From positions 1-64,000 of the forward strand of contig JAATFT010000005.1 of NCBI GenBank assembly GCA_015655075.1: a DNA stretch of 64,000 bases, read 5' to 3'. Position 1 is the stretch's first letter. Each line of letters starts with the position of its first letter. A model generated the notes under the pieces. That model was given only the letters and a program-made list of their open reading frames with translations. It had not been told where the DNA came from and ran no database searches. This document shows positions 53,065-62,363 of the stretch, piece by piece. Made by a program: the position numbers and the translations under genes. Source of the DNA: Clostridiales bacterium (GTDB lineage Bacteria; Bacillota; Clostridia; Lachnospirales; Lachnospiraceae).

Positions 53065-54363
53065 TTATTCCGTCGACTGCAATGTGGAAGCTATCACATT
53101 CTTCATAATTTCTTTGGTCATCATTCCGGGAACATATCCATACACATTACCCTTCTTATCTATCATAAAGGTGGTAGGAAAAGCTGCAATATAATAATTA
53201 TTAAGTATTTCCCCCGTTTCATCAAACAGAATGGGAAAAGTAATCCCATTGGTATCTATGAAATCTACTAGTTCCTCCTTTTCCACATCCTGATTATAGG
53301 GATGATTTTTATTTTTGGGATTGGCAATACCTAAAAACACCACCTCATCCTCATTACAATTATACTCCTGATAAAGCTCCTCTATATACGGCATTTCTTC
53401 CTTGCAGGGCGGACACCAGGACGCCCAGAAATTTAAGAATACCACCTGCCCCTTATAATCGGAAAGAGTATGTTCGTTCCCATATTGATCTGTCAGGGTA
53501 AAATCAAAGGCCGGAATTACAGGTTTTTCTCCCTGTTTTCTATCTCTGCTGCCCGCTGTTACATCGTCTTTTGTTGTACTGTTTTTATTTTCGGCCGCCG
53601 TATCCTGAATGCTTTTTTGCTGTTTTGAGCCTATGGTATTTAAGTAACCGGAGATGCCGTTCATCCATCCGGTAAAGGTCATAATACCCATAACAATAAG
53701 TATTACCCCTCCTGCTTTTATGGTATATTTCAACAGCATCCGTTTTGCTTTTAAAAATCCCAGCACCTGTGCCGTAAATAGACCAAGCAGTAAGAACGGA
53801 AGGACAAAACCCATTGTATAAAGGACTACCAGCATGTTGCCGGCCAGGGAAGTTTTTGCCCCGGAGGCCATAATCAATACAGATGACAGGACGGGTCCGA
53901 TACAGGGAGTCCAGGCAAAACTAAAAGTGAAACCCAATACAAGGGCAATAAGAGGATTTATTTCCTTATCAGTAAGATTCAGATTTATTTTTCTTTCCTT
54001 TTGCAGAAATGCAAAATCTAAAATACCAAGCTGAAATAATCCTAAAACAATAATCAGTATCCCGCCGATTCTGGTAAATAGCATTTTATTACCGGTAAAA
54101 AATTTGCCCAGTGCCGTAAATGACATACCTAACAGAAAAAAGGCAGACGATATTCCCAAAACAAAAAATAATGTGTGGAAAAATACCTTCCTTCTTTCAT
54201 AGATAACCGTACCGTCTTCTCCCGTCTTTTTCACATTTCCTGCCAGAAATCCCATATATACCGGTATCAACGGAATAATACAGGGTGAAAAAAAAGATAT
54301 TACACCTTCCGAAAATACGAGTATAAAACTGATATTTTCTGTGTTCACAAGCCCTCCGATCAT
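53065..54363 (-). CDS. CcdA-type membrane protein fused to a TlpA/ResA thioredoxin domain
   Basis: A 432-residue fusion. Residues 1-245 are a six-helix CcdA/DsbD-like reductant carrier with its two redox cysteines in FFSPCIIPLIP and WTPCIGPVL. After a polar linker (250-280) a thioredoxin-like TlpA domain has the active site WCPPC (C317, C320) and AAFPTTFMID with the cis-proline. Electrons from cytoplasmic thioredoxin would cross the membrane within one polypeptide to reduce an extracellular partner. ATG 54363 follows GGAGG and overlaps the stop of a small upstream frame. Confidence 0.9.
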   Translation of the reverse strand: MIGGLVNTENISFILVFSEGVISFFSPCIIPLIPVYMGFLAGNVKKTGEDGTVIYERRKVFFHTLFFVLGISSAFFLLGMSFTALGKFFTGNKMLFTRIGGILIIVLGLFQLGILDFAFLQKERKINLNLTDKEINPLIALVLGFTFSFAWTPCIGPVLSSVLIMASGAKTSLAGNMLVVLYTMGFVLPFLLLGLFTAQVLGFLKAKRMLLKYTIKAGGVILIVMGIMTFTGWMNGISGYLNTIGSKQQKSIQDTAAENKNSTTKDDVTAGSRDRKQGEKPVIPAFDFTLTDQYGNEHTLSDYKGQVVFLNFWASWCPPCKEEMPYIEELYQEYNCNEDEVVFLGIANPKNKNHPYNQDVEKEELVDFIDTNGITFPILFDETGEILNNYYIAAFPTTFMIDKKGNVYGYVPGMMTKEIMKNVIASTLQSTE

Positions 54364-54455
54364 AACTTTCCTCCATTAACAATTCCATACATAAATTGAA
54401 CAAATAACATCTCAACTGGTATTAAGGATACAATTTCTAAAGGACACTTTTTCAT
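54360..54455 (-). CDS. Possible 31-residue coupled peptide upstream of the CcdA-TlpA gene
   Basis: ATG 54453-54455 follows GGGAG seven bases upstream and opens MKKCPLEIVSLIPVEMLF, ending at a TGA that overlaps the ATG of the next gene (ATGA-type coupling). No family is recognised. It could be a leader that couples translation or a real microprotein. From 54456 to 54763 no gene or clear signal is seen. Confidence 0.4.
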   Translation of the reverse strand: MKKCPLEIVSLIPVEMLFVQFMYGIVNGGKL

Positions 54456-54763
54456 AAAAAATCTCCCGTTATGAAATTAATATGATAAACTGCCCGAATT
54501 TATTAACAGATTCTTCCTGCCCGCCGTTATAATAAAAATTGAAAATCTCCGTATCTAATTATCTAATTTGGCCGGCAAGCCCATAAGCAAAGACCAATAA
54601 CATGGTTCCATTTTAAAGTAGTTATTTTTTTCTTTGTGCTTTTTCCTTTCATTTGTTCAATTCAAATACATTAACCATGGGGAAATATAATCTCAGCCAA
54701 CAGCTCAATGACTACGATTGATTAAGTAATATACAAAGACATTAAAAATGGGGCGGTTGCTCA

Positions 54764-54928
54764 CTAGTGCACTGGCAAGTTGATATCTTGTCTAATGGCT
54801 TGCCTGAATTTCCATCTGCTTCGTTGTCGTCAATCGACGTAGCCACCGCTACGCCTCATTTCTCCGCCTCGCAGAATAAAAATCCATTCTACGCCATTAG
54901 TCCAAGTATCAACTTGTCAGCACACTAG
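54764..54928. repeat. Long imperfect palindrome, family B, copy 1
   Basis: A 165-bp element with arms of 80 bp. Left end CTAGTGCACTGGCAAGTTGA; the right end, read inward on the other strand, is CTAGTGTGCTGACAAGTTGA. The block CTAATGGC recurs in both arms. The centre is CGTAG-CCACCG-CTACG (54838-54853), within half a base of the midpoint. Its right end shares TAG with the left end of repeat A copy 7. Confidence 0.85.
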
Positions 54929-55087
54929 AACGTGTTTGAAAAATGCTTGTGCCGGGCTGGATGCTCCATTTTGTGGGAGGCAAGGAGCGATTTTGGGTGC
55001 GTAGTGGTGCTACGCTCCCAAAATTGCGACATAGAATACCCCAAAGTGGGGCGGTCAGAACGGTGTGATGATTTTTCAAGCACGCTC
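54926..55087 (-). repeat. Long imperfect palindrome, family A, copy 7
   Basis: Full-length 162-bp reverse copy directly abutting repeat B. Ends TAGAACGTGTTTGAAAAATG and ATTTTTCAAGCACGCTC; apex CGTAG-TGGTG-CTACG (55000-55014) at the midpoint. A TAATGGAG/CTCCACTA hairpin after the dehydrogenase gene lies just beside it. Confidence 0.9.
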
Positions 55088-55141
55088 AAAAATGAATATA
55101 GTGGAGTAACCGCTCCATTATGGTGATATTTTATGTCTCTT

Positions 55142-56164
55142 TTACAACCACGGATTTATTATATATTTTCCCTTTGTACGCAGCTCAGGCTTACTTAAAA
55201 TACCACTTAATTCCTCTAAGGAAGCCACCTTGCCGACCATGGAACTGACATCAAGCTTTTTGGAATCAATTAAATTAACCGCCCTTGACTGGGTATAGGG
55301 ATTTATAAAGGAAGCCTTTAATTCTATTTCTTTTTTAAACATTTCAAAAGGTTTAACAGAAACCGTATCCTCCGGTTTCGTAAGGCCAAACATCATGACG
55401 ATGGATTTATTACCCGCCAGCTCAATCGCCTGTGCTATGGTCTTAGTCAGGCCCACACATTCGATAACCGCATCAAAGCGGTTTATTTTATGGTCCTCAA
55501 GGACGGAATATATATCCTCCGACGGGTTAAGGCAAAGATCAGCGCCCAACTTCTTTGCAATATTCCTCTTTTGCTCCACAGGTTCCATAAGAACTACGGC
55601 GGAAGCTCCGCTTAATCTGGCAAGCTGCAACATAATCAGTCCGATCATACCTCCGCCGATAACCAATACGGTACTGCCGGGCCTGATGTTACACATATCG
55701 ATTCCATGAAGACAGCAGGCAACCGGCTCTGTCATGGCCGCTTCTTCAAAAGTGGTGCTGTCCGCAATTTTATACACCTGTGACTGGGGCACAACGCAAT
55801 ATCCGGAAAATCCGCCGTTGCAGGTAGTACCGATTCCTGTTATTTCTTCGCAAAAATGTCCGATTCCGTTTTTACAATAATAACACTCCCCGCATAAAAC
55901 ATTGGGATCAACACAAACCCGGTCCCCTGCTTTATAATTTTTTACCGAAGCCCCCACCGCTTCCACAATACCGGAGAATTCATGTCCAAGTACCGTGCCG
56001 GAGGGACAATCGGCAGCTCCCTTATCCCCCCCATAGATGTGTACATCCGTGCCGCATACGCCGCATGCCATAACCCGGATTAAAACCTCTTTTTCTTTGG
56101 GTTCCGGTTTTGGCAGTTCTTCAATTCTTAAATCATGTTTACCATAAAATACCGCACTCTTCAT
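55142..56164 (-). CDS. Zinc-dependent medium-chain dehydrogenase, sorbitol/L-iditol dehydrogenase type
   Basis: A 340-residue NAD(P)-dependent alcohol dehydrogenase: catalytic zinc site in CGVCGTDVHIYGG and GHEFSG, structural zinc cysteines in CGECYYCKNGIGHFC, Rossmann motif VIGGGMIGL. ATG 56164 (MKSAVFYGKHD) follows GAGGAAAGG; upstream codons do not fit the family. Typical substrates are polyols or threonine-like secondary alcohols; none can be assigned here. It stands alone, bordered on both sides by repeat A/B clusters. Confidence 0.9.
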   Translation of the reverse strand: MKSAVFYGKHDLRIEELPKPEPKEKEVLIRVMACGVCGTDVHIYGGDKGAADCPSGTVLGHEFSGIVEAVGASVKNYKAGDRVCVDPNVLCGECYYCKNGIGHFCEEITGIGTTCNGGFSGYCVVPQSQVYKIADSTTFEEAAMTEPVACCLHGIDMCNIRPGSTVLVIGGGMIGLIMLQLARLSGASAVVLMEPVEQKRNIAKKLGADLCLNPSEDIYSVLEDHKINRFDAVIECVGLTKTIAQAIELAGNKSIVMMFGLTKPEDTVSVKPFEMFKKEIELKASFINPYTQSRAVNLIDSKKLDVSSMVGKVASLEELSGILSKPELRTKGKYIINPWL

Positions 56165-56353
56165 AAGCCTTTCCTCACTTTTTTGTATATTATTAATCAT
56201 AATTATCCTATAATAGAAATATTACTATTAATTCTGCCAATTATCAATAAATAATTTACTCCATTCTCGGAATTTTTCTTATTTCAAGACGGCCGCCTTG
56301 CCCTATCGCAAATATCAGGCACTGAATTTCATCGAAATTTATGCAATGCTGTA

Positions 56354-56392
56354 CCAGTGTGCTGACAAGATATCAACTTGCCAGTGCACTAG
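56354..56392. repeat. Family B palindrome, internally deleted copy 2
   Basis: Both ends of repeat B (CAGTGTGCTGACAAG and ATCAACTTGCCAGTGCACT) are joined directly, leaving 39 bp. As at copy 1, its end runs straight into a repeat A terminus. Confidence 0.7.
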
Positions 56393-56553
56393 ATCGTGTT
56401 TGAAAAATCATCGCACCGTTCTGACCGCTCCACTTTGCGGTATTCTGCGTCGCAATTTTGGGAGCGTAGCACCACTACGCACCCAAAATCGCTCCTTGTC
56501 TCCCACAAATTGGAGCATCCAGCCCGGCACAAGCATTTTTCAAACACACTCTA
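56390..56553 (+). repeat. Long imperfect palindrome, family A, copy 8
   Basis: Full-length 164-bp copy in plus orientation; ends TAGATCGTGTTTGAAAAAT and ATTTTTCAAACACACTCTA, apex CGTAG-CACCA-CTACG at the centre. It lies between the PLP decarboxylase stop and the dehydrogenase gene. Confidence 0.9.
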
Positions 56554-56599
56554 GAAGGTACCGTAAGTACATCCTTTGGCAATATCTGAATAAGTTATT

Positions 56600-58336
56600 T
56601 TATCTAAACCCACGGCCGCTTTGAGGTATGAAAACCCCGCGTTTTGCATCAGGAACGATTACTTCCCCCTGGTTCAGTTGAATGCCCGGCTGATCAGGGA
56701 AGGCGTCCGGCGCCTTTAAATCCGTTACTAAGTCGTTAACCAGTTTAGGAGTTACGGATTCCATCAGATATATATGGGAATACCCACGTCTTTCATTATT
56801 TACGTACAGCACTTCTCTGGATAAGGAATATTTAAAAATTATGGAAGCATTAGGCTGTTTAAAACGAAGGGCAAGAGACCGGGGGGAATATTCCACCCAC
56901 AAGTCCTTTCCCACCTGTTTTTCAAGCTCCTTAAGCCTGTCTAGCGCATATCGGGCCATCTTCTCGGTATACAGTGCTTTATTGATTAGGTCCTGATAAG
57001 AATACCTTGAAAAATAATCCCATAAAATCAGTGGGGAAAATCCATTCCGCGAACCGGCAAAGGTACTGTCCGGCGCCCCGATGTATATAGGATTGTCGAG
57101 AGGCAGCAGCTGATATTTGACCTTTGTCATATAGATACCACAGGGCCACGGCGCCCCGATCCACTTGTGCCCGCTCATGGCAATGGACTGCAATTCCTTG
57201 ATCCTAAAATCAAAGACCGGGAAATCCTCACTTTTTTCCGCCATCTCAAGAAAGGGCATATAGGCGGCCCCCAAAGCGCCGTCCACATGGAACCAATAAC
57301 CGGTACGGGTATCCGATTTTTTATGTTCCGGATCATACTCCACTTCCCGTTCGTAAAGACCATACTGCTGCAATATAGGTACAAGCTCCCTTACGGCAAA
57401 AGCCACATTATCAAATGCTCCCTTAAATGTAGTACCATAATTAAAATTCACTATTATGGGATAGCCCTGCTTTGCAAAAGCTTCCACCAGTTTTTTCAAA
57501 GCCGGAATATAGATGCAGCCGGAATTATCGGAAGGGACCTCCAGGGGCCAGCCATTCTCATCAAGATAATATAAGGAATAATCAGGTGGATAATCGTCGG
57601 GATAGGTCAATGGACAGTCAAACTTTCCGCTTCCTTCTTCGTTAAAAGTTGTAATGCTAAGCACCCTCATGGCTTTTATGATAGAATAGTGAGTATCCTG
57701 TGAATAAAAAGCAATTGGGGTATACTTATTAGACTCATTCTCCGGTGCTTTTGCCTGGTAGTATAGCAGGCGCGGTTCTACGGCAGCAGGCCGTCCGTCC
57801 ATACTTGCAAGTCTGGCCTGTTCCTCGGCATAGGGATCCTCTAAGATAAATTTGCCGGAAAGATAATCCCTTGCATTCCATAGCCCATAAATATTTCCTT
57901 CCGTACAGCCCATGGAAACAATATAACCCCAATAACTGTTCCTCCAATCCTTATCAGCCGAATCAGGGGAGTATTCATGGGGCCACTTTGCATTCCATAA
58001 TGCCGCAAAATAATCAAGCACTGCCCGTTCAACGAATTTTGTATTGAGTGTATCGTTCCCTGAAACAAAAGGATCTCCGATGTTATTTATGTGATAATTC
58101 AGGTATATTGATAAGTCATCTTTAAAGTCCAGCTTCTGGTTGGACTGGTATCCCATAAAATTGTCTTTCTGGACGGTTTCATACTCATAAAGCTGCCTTA
58201 AAGCACGGCGCCTCTGTTCCTCCGGCATCCTTTCCGGAGACAGCTTAAAATCATCGTAGTTAATCCCCGGAACCTTGGGATAAACATCGTCCGGATCTTT
58301 GGTCGGCATAGTTAGCTGATAGTTCTGCACTGCCAT
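56600..58336 (-). CDS. PLP-dependent group II amino acid decarboxylase-like protein
   Basis: A 578-residue pyridoxal-phosphate enzyme. The PLP lysine is in AMSGHKWIGAPWPCGIYM; the cofactor-stacking region is FYSQDTHYSIIKAMRVL and the aspartate contact WFHVDGALGAAYMPF. The block GCTEGNIYGLWNARD resembles histidine decarboxylases, and the protein is longer than the usual 380-490 residues of bacterial members, with an extended N-terminus (residues 1-90). It may make an amine such as histamine, tyramine or tryptamine; the substrate is not readable. ATG 58336 follows GGAAAGG. No transporter for an amino acid/amine exchange is adjacent. Confidence 0.85.
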   Translation of the reverse strand: MAVQNYQLTMPTKDPDDVYPKVPGINYDDFKLSPERMPEEQRRRALRQLYEYETVQKDNFMGYQSNQKLDFKDDLSIYLNYHINNIGDPFVSGNDTLNTKFVERAVLDYFAALWNAKWPHEYSPDSADKDWRNSYWGYIVSMGCTEGNIYGLWNARDYLSGKFILEDPYAEEQARLASMDGRPAAVEPRLLYYQAKAPENESNKYTPIAFYSQDTHYSIIKAMRVLSITTFNEEGSGKFDCPLTYPDDYPPDYSLYYLDENGWPLEVPSDNSGCIYIPALKKLVEAFAKQGYPIIVNFNYGTTFKGAFDNVAFAVRELVPILQQYGLYEREVEYDPEHKKSDTRTGYWFHVDGALGAAYMPFLEMAEKSEDFPVFDFRIKELQSIAMSGHKWIGAPWPCGIYMTKVKYQLLPLDNPIYIGAPDSTFAGSRNGFSPLILWDYFSRYSYQDLINKALYTEKMARYALDRLKELEKQVGKDLWVEYSPRSLALRFKQPNASIIFKYSLSREVLYVNNERRGYSHIYLMESVTPKLVNDLVTDLKAPDAFPDQPGIQLNQGEVIVPDAKRGVFIPQSGRGFR

Positions 58337-58491
58337 TTTTATATTGCCTTTCCGTTACAGTATCATATTACCTGTATAATAACTTTATATATTATTATAT
58401 ATTATTCAGAATACTTTATAAATTTGCCTCCTATTTAATAAAAGAGTCTTCTTCAATGTACCGGAATAGAACCCGTTTAATGTGACTTATT

Positions 58492-61476
58492 TTATTCTTG
58501 CTTTGTCAGGATCTCAATCTGTCCGCACCCAAACGGCACAAAAGAATAATCATCCGTCCATGTGTCGTCCGATATCAAATCATAATTTACAATAAAATCT
58601 TCATAGCCCTTTAAGCCTTTAAAAGTATTACATCCGACAAAATTATTTTCACCCTTAATATGATGATGAGGTCCAAAAATATTTCGGTTTGTTCCATGTA
58701 AAATAATACTGACGGTATTTTCACCTTTTTCAAGGAAATTTGTTATCTGTGCTTCATAAGGAGCCATATAAAGCAATGCCGATTTTCCGTTACACTTCAC
58801 TTCAACACAAGCAGCCTGGGGATTCTTAATGCGAAGATACTTGCCTTTTGCACCGTCCCAGTCAACCGGCAGATCTGCCTTGATATTACCGCGGTAAAAC
58901 CAATATCCCTGAGAAGTAATATCTGTCATACCCGTAATTTTTTCAGCATCCTTAAGAAAAAAGCCTGGATTTACGGCCCTGATATGTGTTCTGTTAAAAT
59001 ATACATTCCCCCTATGACCTACTCCAAAGGAACCTAAAATGTATATTGCTTCCGGCTCTACCGGATAGAAGAAACGGTTTACTTCCGTTTCAAACAGACT
59101 GTCAACATCCAAAATATCTAACTTCTGCAGCCGATATATTACAACAATTGTATTCTTTCCTTTTTTAACCGTATCACCCAGCAAATACTTATGGATACCT
59201 CTGTCAATATACCAGTCGCCTGCCGCAGCATAAATGGATATTCCATTACAAATTACATCAATGCAATCCTTATCTTCAATAGCTGCATATAGAATTCCTG
59301 TGTCCGTCATTTCACTGGTGAATTCATATTTCGTATAAATAAGCCCTTTATCAGATTGTGCAAGGTCTTTATAAAGAACCGGATGCATCTTCACAACCGG
59401 AAGAGCCTCAGAATATTTTTCACCGTCCACTGAGTAGGAAGCATAATCGATTACCAAAACATTTTCACCACAGCAGGACAAATCAATTTGCGGATATTCT
59501 GCTTTCTTAAAAGACTTCACCGGTTCTGTTTTTTCGCAGCTGTCTTCTGCTTCCAGAAGTAAGGATTGATAACCCGAAATCTCTATCGGCACAATAGTTT
59601 CATTTTCACCTGAACGGGTATTTAATTTTATTCTTTCCAGAGTTTCGGGGTTTACTTTATAAACATCTTTATATCCGGGAATACTCACCGTCAATTCACG
59701 GCAGCTGTCCGTCATAAAGTTCCAGATATAAGCTCTTAGCATATCACGGTCAGCTTTTAAGGATACATTTAGGCCGCGTGCAATGTCAAATCCGCTTTTA
59801 TCATATACGGTGACTTGTCTGTTAAAATGTAAATAGGAAAAATATTTATACCAAAACCTTCTGCTGTTTTGGATTACCGGACAGTCCTTGATCCACACTT
59901 CATCTTCAATATTCTTATTTTCCGGTGTCCGGTCAGAAAAAGTTACCACTCCGCCGTTTTGTTTAAATTTCTTAAGCAAAGCCCAGGTTGATTCAGAAAG
60001 ACGAATAGCCTTTGAGACAATTACATAATGATATCTGCATTTCCCTGCCTGAAGCACATTCTTATGTACGCTTCCGTCTTCTTCTAAAACTGCCTCATCC
60101 CCAATATCAAATCCAATCTGCACATCCAGCAGATTATCGCAAAGACATCGGTAGGATGCCGCTAATTCCTTTTCCCGTTCTGAAAAGGGAATGGTATGGC
60201 AGCAATATATACTCTGCATAGGGCTGATAACCAAGACATCTTCCATCCATTTACCAAGAGACATTTTATAATTAATACCGCTCATCCATCTGCCGACATG
60301 GCCAAACTCTTCCCACCAGGGTTCCTGATATGCATAAAAAGCCGGATAATCCCTTTTTCTGATGCCTCTGATGGAATGTGTTCCAATATGCAGGCATGGG
60401 ACATTAATTCCTGCCGCCGCCTGCCAGCCCCAGATATAGCATAACTGTTCAAATGAAACATTCCAGCCTGCACATCCAAAAGTCTCTGAGAGAATTTTTT
60501 TTCGGCCCGTCTGTTTTGCCATACTGGCAACCTGCTTTGTTAAAAGAACCGATGTAATTCTTCTTCCCAGATGATCGATGCCCGGCATCTGCATATTCTT
60601 ATATTTCGGCATAACTCCCGCTGTTGAACCTATCTGCTGAATTAAACTGTCCTCACCCGGACAGTGTCCGGTAAAGATAACATGATTTTCTTCACACCAT
60701 TTATAAATCTGATGAAAAAAGTTTTCATTCATCATTTCCTGTATGGTATTCCAATAATCTTTGCGGAAATCATATGCCTCTTCTCCTGAAAATTCATCCA
60801 ACAGATAATACAAGTTTTTAATCAGGGGGTATCCGTTCCGTTTATCAAAATATGCTTCCAGTTCCAGGCTGTAAGGATAACCTTGCCTGAAATATTGGGG
60901 TTCATCGGTAAAAAAGCCGGGAACCGTGTCGCCAAGCCGGCTGCCTAATTCTTTCTTATAGCGATCATAGGTAACTTCAATAAAAGCCTTTGTAACTTTT
61001 GAGGATAACAGGTCAACATAATTTGGTTCTATGGTGTAATAAGCATAAAGCTCAGCCTCCTCTGAACTGCAGGTTACATACCGGCCCCCTTCTTTGTGGA
61101 AGGAAGCAATCAGATTTTCAGGTTTTTTATTACGTATAAATTCCATATATTTTGACCGGTACTCATCTCCGAGCCCGTTCACCCGTCCGCCTGCAAAACC
61201 GCTTGGCCAGCCGTCTTCGTCATAAATCCAGGCCTTCATGTTGTATTCTGCCGCAGTATCCGCCGCAACCCTGCATGCATGGAACCATTCATCAGAAAAA
61301 TAAGGAGTTAACAGTCCTCCCCGTGAATGCATGAAAAAACCTCCGATTCCCTGTTTATGAAATTCCTTAATTCTCTGACCGATGCTTACATCATCCATGC
61401 TTTCATTCCATGCCCAAAAATTTAACGGGGCAAAATCTTCCCTTTTCCAATTCATATTTTCATCCAGAAATTCCAT
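58492..61476 (-). CDS. Large glycoside hydrolase, GH106-like (alpha-L-rhamnosidase type)
   Basis: A 994-residue protein. Residues 1-450 look like a TIM barrel of the GH106-related group: PLNFWAWNES, GGFFMHSRGGL, WIYDEDGWPSGFAGG, VPGFFTDEPQYF and ETFGCAGWNVSF. The C-terminal 400 residues contain galactose-binding-like beta-sandwiches (YWFYRGNIKADLP, YMAPYEAQI). No signal peptide is visible, so it probably acts inside on imported oligosaccharides, which fits the ABC importer genes directly upstream (25 bases). ATG 61476 is used since GGGAGG lies seven bases upstream. Rhamnosidase activity is inferred; the family assignment is from motifs only. Confidence 0.82.
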   Translation of the reverse strand: MEFLDENMNWKREDFAPLNFWAWNESMDDVSIGQRIKEFHKQGIGGFFMHSRGGLLTPYFSDEWFHACRVAADTAAEYNMKAWIYDEDGWPSGFAGGRVNGLGDEYRSKYMEFIRNKKPENLIASFHKEGGRYVTCSSEEAELYAYYTIEPNYVDLLSSKVTKAFIEVTYDRYKKELGSRLGDTVPGFFTDEPQYFRQGYPYSLELEAYFDKRNGYPLIKNLYYLLDEFSGEEAYDFRKDYWNTIQEMMNENFFHQIYKWCEENHVIFTGHCPGEDSLIQQIGSTAGVMPKYKNMQMPGIDHLGRRITSVLLTKQVASMAKQTGRKKILSETFGCAGWNVSFEQLCYIWGWQAAAGINVPCLHIGTHSIRGIRKRDYPAFYAYQEPWWEEFGHVGRWMSGINYKMSLGKWMEDVLVISPMQSIYCCHTIPFSEREKELAASYRCLCDNLLDVQIGFDIGDEAVLEEDGSVHKNVLQAGKCRYHYVIVSKAIRLSESTWALLKKFKQNGGVVTFSDRTPENKNIEDEVWIKDCPVIQNSRRFWYKYFSYLHFNRQVTVYDKSGFDIARGLNVSLKADRDMLRAYIWNFMTDSCRELTVSIPGYKDVYKVNPETLERIKLNTRSGENETIVPIEISGYQSLLLEAEDSCEKTEPVKSFKKAEYPQIDLSCCGENVLVIDYASYSVDGEKYSEALPVVKMHPVLYKDLAQSDKGLIYTKYEFTSEMTDTGILYAAIEDKDCIDVICNGISIYAAAGDWYIDRGIHKYLLGDTVKKGKNTIVVIYRLQKLDILDVDSLFETEVNRFFYPVEPEAIYILGSFGVGHRGNVYFNRTHIRAVNPGFFLKDAEKITGMTDITSQGYWFYRGNIKADLPVDWDGAKGKYLRIKNPQAACVEVKCNGKSALLYMAPYEAQITNFLEKGENTVSIILHGTNRNIFGPHHHIKGENNFVGCNTFKGLKGYEDFIVNYDLISDDTWTDDYSFVPFGCGQIEILTKQE

Positions 61477-61500
61477 ATTCAATCCTCCCGATCTTTATCG

Positions 61501-62352
61501 CTACTCTTTTACCGCACCGCCGGTAATTCCTTCTATAATCTGACTGGAAAACAGAAAATAGATTAGGATAATCGGAATCAGGGTAATAATTACCGCTGCA
61601 AAGGACACATTCATCTGTTTTAAAAATTCGTTCAGATAATTGTAAATAGCCAATGTTAAGGTCCGGCAAGTCTTTTTTCCCAAAAAAACCATGGGCATAT
61701 AGAAATCATTCCAATACCCTACGGAGTTAATCAATGCTACGGTAAATACAACCGGCTTACAAAGAGGTAAAATAATCTTTAAATATATGGTAAATTCTTT
61801 CGCGCCGTCTATTCTGGCCGATTCATCCAGGGATTTTGGCACCGTACGGAAAAACTTCTGAAAAATGTATACCGGAAGGGACATTCCGGCAGCATAAACC
61901 AGAATCATTCCTCCAAGAGTATTTAACAAAGACATTTTCTTTAAAATAATGAACAATGGAAGAACACTGATTTGAATTGGAAACATCATCCCGAACAAGA
62001 AATAGGAGGCTAAAAATCCTTTTCCCTTAAAATTAAACCGTGCAATTCCATAAGCCACCATAGAGGCTAAAAAGATACAGCAAAAAGTACCGCAGAAGGT
62101 AAGTATGATACTATTTCTGAAATACAATCCAAATTTATCTTCCGTAAACACGGTAATATAGCTGCTTAATAAAAATTTCTCAGGCCATCCGAATGTATTA
62201 TTAATTAAATCGGATTTGCTTTTAAAAGAATTAATCAGCGTAGAAAGTAAGATAAAAATAGTTATGCTTGTATATAATAATAACAGGATTGAAAAAACCC
62301 ACCGGATAATTTTTGATTTTGGTGATAATATTTCTCTTTTTTCTCTAGCCAT
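61501..62352 (-). CDS. Sugar ABC importer permease, MalG type
   Basis: A 283-residue six-helix permease; EAA loop DESARIDGAKEFTIYLKIIL. ATG 62352 (MAREKREILS) is chosen from GAGGAG seven bases upstream; the stop of the partner gene lies 11 bases before. It serves the importer that feeds the GH106-like glycosidase. Confidence 0.92.
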   Translation of the reverse strand: MAREKREILSPKSKIIRWVFSILLLLYTSITIFILLSTLINSFKSKSDLINNTFGWPEKFLLSSYITVFTEDKFGLYFRNSIILTFCGTFCCIFLASMVAYGIARFNFKGKGFLASYFLFGMMFPIQISVLPLFIILKKMSLLNTLGGMILVYAAGMSLPVYIFQKFFRTVPKSLDESARIDGAKEFTIYLKIILPLCKPVVFTVALINSVGYWNDFYMPMVFLGKKTCRTLTLAIYNYLNEFLKQMNVSFAAVIITLIPIILIYFLFSSQIIEGITGGAVKE

Positions 62353-62363
62353 TTCGTTTCTCC

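Noticed and set aside
54456-54763. Riboswitch upstream of the CcdA-TlpA gene
   Set aside because: GC-rich patches such as GGCCGGCAAGCCC were inspected, but no known riboswitch core or terminator/antiterminator pair could be built.
54932-55126. Short ORFs within repeat A copies (also 13448-13882, 52574-52756, 48989-49246, 56298-56624), giving similar cysteine-rich peptides
   Set aside because: They are frames read through the palindromic repeat in both orientations, lack ribosome binding sites and differ by stops between copies. The similarity comes from the DNA repeat, not from a protein family.
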